From Anaerolineae bacterium (GTDB lineage: Bacteria; Chloroflexota; Anaerolineae; Aggregatilineales; Aggregatilineaceae), in contig JAFGJA010000172.1 in assembly GCA_016929355.1 (NCBI GenBank), forward strand, positions 1 to 10,662: a stretch of 10,662 nucleotides of DNA, in the 5' to 3' direction. Under the pieces are notes generated by a model, which was not told the origin of the DNA, did not search any database, and worked only from the letters and a program-made list of their open reading frames with translations. Shown here one piece after another: positions 7,693-10,662 of this stretch. A program made the position numbers and the translations under genes. Numbering within the stretch: position 1 is the stretch's first letter; each line of letters opens with the position of its first letter.

Positions 7693-8697
7693 ATGTATTC
7701 ATTTTCCGCACGCCGCCTGACCGTATATGTGTTGTTGCTTCTGGTGATCCTGAGTCTGCCGGGTATCGCGCCGCACACCGTCCGCGCGCAAGACGGCGAT
7801 TCACCCAATTCCACGCTCACCGAGGAACAGCTAGCCTGGTTGACCTACGCACATGAAGCGATTGTCAAGCTGGATACCCTGACCAATTACACCATGACGC
7901 ATAGCGGCACGATGCATATCGATCTGACGCTGCGCCAGGGTAGTGAGTCGCTGGCCGGATCGCAGTCCGAAAGCTGGCAGCGTACCCAGACTGTTTTCCC
8001 TGGCGATCCGGCGACGATTGAGGCGGCGCTCACCTCAACCTCGTCTACGGTTGAATTCGGCGCGGCGGAAGCAACCAGTTATGGGCTGGTGGCGGAGGCG
8101 CGTTTTGTGGAGGGGGTGTTATACGTGACGATCACGCCGTTGGCGACGGGTGCGGATTTGTCGCAGCTACCCACCGGTTGGATCGTGGTCGATGATCCTG
8201 AAAATTACCCCGCGCTTGCCAGTTTGCAACTGGACGATCTGATCGATGATGAGCCGCTTTTTACCGATCTCGATGCGCTGGTGAGCACGGCGCAGGATGT
8301 GACCTGGGAAGCGGTGACGCTGGCTGATGGTTCCGCCGCCGATCAGATTACGGTGGTGTTTGGGGTGGAATTCATTTTCACGGATGCGTATGATCTCTCG
8401 GTAGAGGATCAGGCGCGGTGGCGTGCGGTGTTGGACTCGGCATCCGCCGCCGAGATTGGGATCACCATCACTGTGACCATCGATCAAGACGGGCTGCCGG
8501 TTCTTTATGTGGGTAAATTGCAATGGCAGATCGTCGGGGCAGATGCGGCTGGCTTTTTCGCTGCCGAATTGCCCACCGGTACGCTGCTCGATCTGGTTAT
8601 GGAGTCGGCGCAGGAGTCCACCCTCATCGCCTATGATGAACCCCGGATTCCCGCCGTTGCGCCGGATGAATTCACCGATCCGGCTACGCAAGATTAA
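7693..8697 (+). CDS. Secreted protein of unknown function with signal peptide
   Basis: A protein of 334 residues. The N-terminus has basic residues (R7-R8), a hydrophobic core at about 9-25, and an AxA-like signal peptidase I site ending VRA at 30-32, so the mature protein probably begins at Q33. No lipobox cysteine and no second membrane helix are seen. The mature part is acidic and rich in Asp, Thr and beta-forming sequence. Alternating stretches such as LTNYTMTHSGTMHIDLTL and ITITVTIDQDGLPVLYVGKL recall the antiparallel sheet of LolA/LppX-like lipid-carrier folds, but I cannot prove the family. The repeated pattern 'QLPTGWI' and 'ELPTGTL' is seen in both halves. It follows the large kinase by 103 bases containing a C-rich repeat, so it may be a separate unit. 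It ends five bases from a convergent gene. Confidence 0.8.
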   Translation: MYSFSARRLTVYVLLLLVILSLPGIAPHTVRAQDGDSPNSTLTEEQLAWLTYAHEAIVKLDTLTNYTMTHSGTMHIDLTLRQGSESLAGSQSESWQRTQTVFPGDPATIEAALTSTSSTVEFGAAEATSYGLVAEARFVEGVLYVTITPLATGADLSQLPTGWIVVDDPENYPALASLQLDDLIDDEPLFTDLDALVSTAQDVTWEAVTLADGSAADQITVVFGVEFIFTDAYDLSVEDQARWRAVLDSASAAEIGITITVTIDQDGLPVLYVGKLQWQIVGADAAGFFAAELPTGTLLDLVMESAQESTLIAYDEPRIPAVAPDEFTDPATQD

Positions 8698-8702
8698 GCC
8701 TA

Positions 8703-9107
8703 TCACGCGCCGCGCTTGGCGATCTCTTCCCGCGCGTGAGCAAATGCCGTTGCGACGGTATCGAAAACTTGAATGTTGAGTTTGCCATATTGTTCTTGGC
8801 TGAGGCTTTTGGTCCCAAACGCGACCAAGCCTTCGGAGGGGGCGATGATCAAATCGACGAAATCAGGATCGGCTAACGATCCCGGCTGATTGCGCGCGCG
8901 GGCCGCATCGAACATGAGGATCACCAGATCGGAAAATGACATTTTAAGCGCGCGGGCATCGCTGACACGATAGACGGGTTTTTCCAGCCCCGCCGCGAGT
9001 TTGACGCTTTCCTGCTCGGTGTACCGCAGGTCTTCTGGCGTCATGCGTCCGTCGTACACCAGACTCAGGATCGGCTCATCGGGTAATTTTTCGATTTTCA
9101 CAGTCAT
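8703..9107 (-). CDS. Small SpoIIAA/STAS-like protein, function unknown
   Basis: A protein of 134 residues with no signal peptide or membrane helix, so probably cytosolic. The predicted pattern is an N-terminal beta strand pair (EPILSLVYDGRMTPEDL), a helix, a strand with VYRVSDARALKMSF, a second helix, then a strand DFVDLIIAPSEGLVAFG and a C-terminal helix rich in Ala and Glu. This alternation, and the opening 'I..LPDEPILSL.YDGRMT', resembles SpoIIAA/STAS-like proteins, but the identification rests on pattern only. The ATG at 9105-9107 has only a weak G-rich stretch (GGGG) upstream. The gene converges on the secreted-protein gene with a five-base gap and diverges from the YaeQ-like gene, so it is probably transcribed alone. 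Confidence 0.72.
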   Translation of the reverse strand: MTVKIEKLPDEPILSLVYDGRMTPEDLRYTEQESVKLAAGLEKPVYRVSDARALKMSFSDLVILMFDAARARNQPGSLADPDFVDLIIAPSEGLVAFGTKSLSQEQYGKLNIQVFDTVATAFAHAREEIAKRGA

Positions 9108-9109
9108 GA

Positions 9110-9138
9110 TTTATACCCCACATTCCAAATGGCTACAA
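9110..9138 (-). promoter_or_regulatory. Possible promoter of the STAS-like gene, nearly leaderless
   Basis: Read on the minus strand, TTGTAG (9138-9133) and TATAAA (9115-9110) are separated by exactly 17 bases. The -10 matches the consensus at five of six bases and the -35 at three of six. The -10 ends two bases before the ATG, so transcription would begin inside the first codons. That leaves either a leaderless message starting at the in-frame GTG of codon 3 or a chance match. Confidence 0.3.
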
Positions 9139-9207
9139 TTAGCGAAGTGTGATTATCGTATCATAGGCAAACCCGTTGTGAAAAGTGGATACCCGAAAGC
9201 GAGTCCC

Positions 9208-9705
9208 ATGCCCACCAACAACTCGATCCCACGCAAATGGAAACTGACCGCGCGCGACCAACACAATGTCCAGCATAATGTCTTCGCCTGGGGGATGAAC
9301 GAGCGCGCCGTGCATGTGGTTATGAAGGCGCTTATCTGGGCGCTGTACCTGCCGCAATATCCCGCCTCGCGCGTCGAAGTGCGCATTGGCGACAAATATA
9401 AGCCGGACGTGGTCCAACTCAATGCGCAAGGCGAACCCGAATTTTGGGGCGAGGCGGGCATGGTCGGCAAGCGCAAGATCGAGTCATTGGTGCGGCGCTA
9501 CAAAAATACCCATTTCGTGATCGGCAAATGGGATGCACGTCTCGATCCGTTTGAGAAAATCGTGTCCGGCGCGCTCGAAGGTGTGGACCGATCCGCCCCG
9601 TTTGATCTGATCCGTTTCCCCGATGACAGTATCGCGCGATTTATCGATGACGAGGGTGTGATCACGATTGCGCCTGACGATCTGGAGTGGTTGCGCTTGG
9701 AGTAG
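9208..9705 (+). CDS. YaeQ-like protein with PD-(D/E)XK-type fold
   Basis: A protein of about 165 residues, probably cytosolic. It has the order of a PD-(D/E)XK nuclease-like core: a first helix with E32 (MNERAVHVVMKAL), then P66-D67 in YKPDVV, then a strand EFWGEAG with E82, followed by K88-R89-K90 and a helix. The strand and what follows (W-x-E-x-G, then basic residues and a helix) match the YaeQ family better than active restriction nucleases; the usual ExK lysine is replaced by glycine (E82-A83-G84). The biochemical role of YaeQ is not settled, so none is claimed. The ATG at 9208 is chosen because upstream codons overlap the divergent gene; an in-frame GTG at 9178 is an alternative, and neither has a strong ribosome site. 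The gene ends 24 bases from the convergent methyltransferase. Confidence 0.75.
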   Translation: MPTNNSIPRKWKLTARDQHNVQHNVFAWGMNERAVHVVMKALIWALYLPQYPASRVEVRIGDKYKPDVVQLNAQGEPEFWGEAGMVGKRKIESLVRRYKNTHFVIGKWDARLDPFEKIVSGALEGVDRSAPFDLIRFPDDSIARFIDDEGVITIAPDDLEWLRLE

Positions 9706-9729
9706 GCGTTTGCCATGTTGCGAAATCCG

Positions 9730-10515
9730 CTAATGCCCATCCGCGCGCGCTTCGACTTCCAACCGCACCATAGCGACTTCGGCCTGTCCCTGATCGTTCA
9801 CTGGATGGGCCGCGAGATATGCGGTGGCAACCTGATCGATCAGCGTGTCGCGTTGATCGGCGGGAACGCAATCGGTATAGGGGAACCATGTCGTGCGCAG
9901 CCAACCCTTGAGTCCGTCAAGCGTATGTGTCATCGTTTTGGGGATCAGTTCGATACGCTGCGCGGTGAATCCGGTAGCCGGTAGCCAGTCGGTGTACTGA
10001 TCGGGGCCGTAGAACGCATACGGAAACGCAAAATCGGCGAAATAAGCGCGCCACGCTGGACGGGCAATGACCGCGTTGAAGATTTCGACAACGGCCTGTG
10101 CATTGCCCTGTCCCCCCATCTGCAACAGCACGCTGCCGCCCGGTTGTATATGACGCCGCATCCCGCGCAAGACCGCTTCATGATCGTGGACCCAATGCAA
10201 CACCGCGTTTGAAAACACAACATCGAACGTGTCGTCCAGATCGAGCGCCTGGGCTGGCATGTGGACAAAGCGCAGGTTGGGCTGCGTGTATTCGTCTTGC
10301 GCAAAGGTGATCATATCCGCCGACGAGTCGATTCCGACGACGATCCCCTCTGGCAGTTGCTCGGCAAACAGCGCCGTGATCCGCCCCGTGCCGCAGCCAA
10401 TGTCAAGCAGGTGTTCATGCCCGCGCAGCGCGAGTTTAGCGATCAGTTCGTGGGCCCAGATTGCCTGGGCGGAGGATTGTTGGTGATAGTCTGCGGCGTT
10501 CCAATGAGCGGTCAT
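9730..10515 (-). CDS. Class I SAM-dependent methyltransferase, trans-aconitate methyltransferase-like
   Basis: A cytosolic enzyme of 261 residues that should transfer methyl from S-adenosylmethionine to a small molecule. Motif I is LLDIGCGTGR (D38-G44), the acidic end of strand 2 is in VGIDSS (D63), and DVVFSNAVLHWVHDH is the post-motif region. That phrase, plus the C-terminal AHPVNDQGQAEVAMVRLEV, resembles E. coli Tam (trans-aconitate 2-methyltransferase) along the whole length. BioC, the malonyl-ACP methyltransferase, is a related alternative, and there is no biotin gene nearby. The ATG overlaps the stop of an upstream histidine kinase gene in an ATGA. A GAGG lies four bases before the start (minus strand, 10523-10520), inside the kinase gene, so the two are one operon with translational coupling. 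Confidence 0.85.
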   Translation of the reverse strand: MTAHWNAADYHQQSSAQAIWAHELIAKLALRGHEHLLDIGCGTGRITALFAEQLPEGIVVGIDSSADMITFAQDEYTQPNLRFVHMPAQALDLDDTFDVVFSNAVLHWVHDHEAVLRGMRRHIQPGGSVLLQMGGQGNAQAVVEIFNAVIARPAWRAYFADFAFPYAFYGPDQYTDWLPATGFTAQRIELIPKTMTHTLDGLKGWLRTTWFPYTDCVPADQRDTLIDQVATAYLAAHPVNDQGQAEVAMVRLEVEARADGH

Positions 10516-10662
10516 GTGGCCTCGATTGGAGCTTCTATGGGTAACGATACGGTAATGGTTGTGCCCTCGTCAGGCTGGCTGCGCAAAGCGATTTCTCCAC
10601 CGAGGTTCATTACGTCGCCCTGAACGATGGTCAAACCCAGCCCGGAACCCTGGAAATCCGGC
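10512..10662 (-). CDS. Histidine kinase C-terminus (HATPase G2 box), 5' part outside window
   Basis: The last 49 codons of a gene entering from the right edge. The visible protein starts PDFQGSGLGLTIVQG, an unmistakable G2 box of a histidine kinase ATP-binding domain, continues with NLGGEIALRSQPDEGTTITVSLP, the final strand pattern of HATPase_c, and ends in an acidic tail PIEAPIEAT before TGA. The sensor, HisKA and N-box regions are outside the window, so signal and partner are unknown. The stop overlaps the methyltransferase ATG by four bases. It is a different gene from the large kinase in the centre: its G2 box reads GSGLGLTIV, against GTGLGLTIT there. Confidence 0.88.
   Translation of the reverse strand, partial: PDFQGSGLGLTIVQGDVMNLGGEIALRSQPDEGTTITVSLPIEAPIEAT

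Noticed and set aside
9001..9207. N-terminal extension of the YaeQ-like reading frame back to 9001
   Set aside because: It would overlap most of the first third of the STAS-like gene on the other strand, and the added residues do not match the family.
1..10662. Search for a defence system, toxin-antitoxin pair, CRISPR array or mobile element
   Set aside because: No regularly spaced repeats, transposase, integrase or known defence domains were seen. The YaeQ-like protein alone is not evidence of a defence system.

Overview
The window reads as a piece of a moderately GC-rich bacterial chromosome. The style of the genes suggests a member of the Chloroflexota, perhaps an Anaerolineae-type lineage: a very long multi-GAF sensor kinase, a GT39-type membrane glycosyltransferase, and a small SpoIIAA/STAS-like protein. 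This placement is an inference from gene style; there is no rRNA or marker gene here to prove it. Coding density is high, and the longest gap between genes is about 150 bases. I see no tRNA, rRNA, CRISPR array, transposase or phage gene.

Left part (1-3246, + strand). The window opens inside a 6-phosphofructokinase gene (pfkA, ATP type). Its stop codon overlaps the GTG start of a calcineurin-like metallophosphoesterase by four bases, so the two are probably one translationally coupled unit. After an AT-rich gap with a possible promoter comes a polytopic GT-C/GT39-type glycosyltransferase, which probably uses a polyprenyl-phosphate sugar.

Centre (3300-8697, + strand). The dominant gene encodes a sensor histidine kinase of about 1429 residues. 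In order it has one membrane segment, an extracytoplasmic PDZ-like domain, about nine more membrane segments, four GAF or GAF-like domains, and a complete HisKA/HATPase core. No response regulator is present in the window. A C-rich repeat able to fold into a hairpin follows, then a secreted protein of unknown function with a clear signal peptide and a strong ribosome binding site.

Right part (8703-10662). A small SpoIIAA/STAS-like protein on the - strand is divergent from a YaeQ-like protein (PD-(D/E)XK-like fold) on the + strand. A - strand pair then runs out of the window: the C-terminal 49 residues of a second histidine kinase, followed through an ATGA overlap by a trans-aconitate methyltransferase-like SAM methyltransferase. 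The gene order suggests several short transcription units rather than one pathway. I do not see a convincing new multi-gene system. The most unusual items are the architecture of the large kinase and the coupling of a kinase to a small-molecule methyltransferase.
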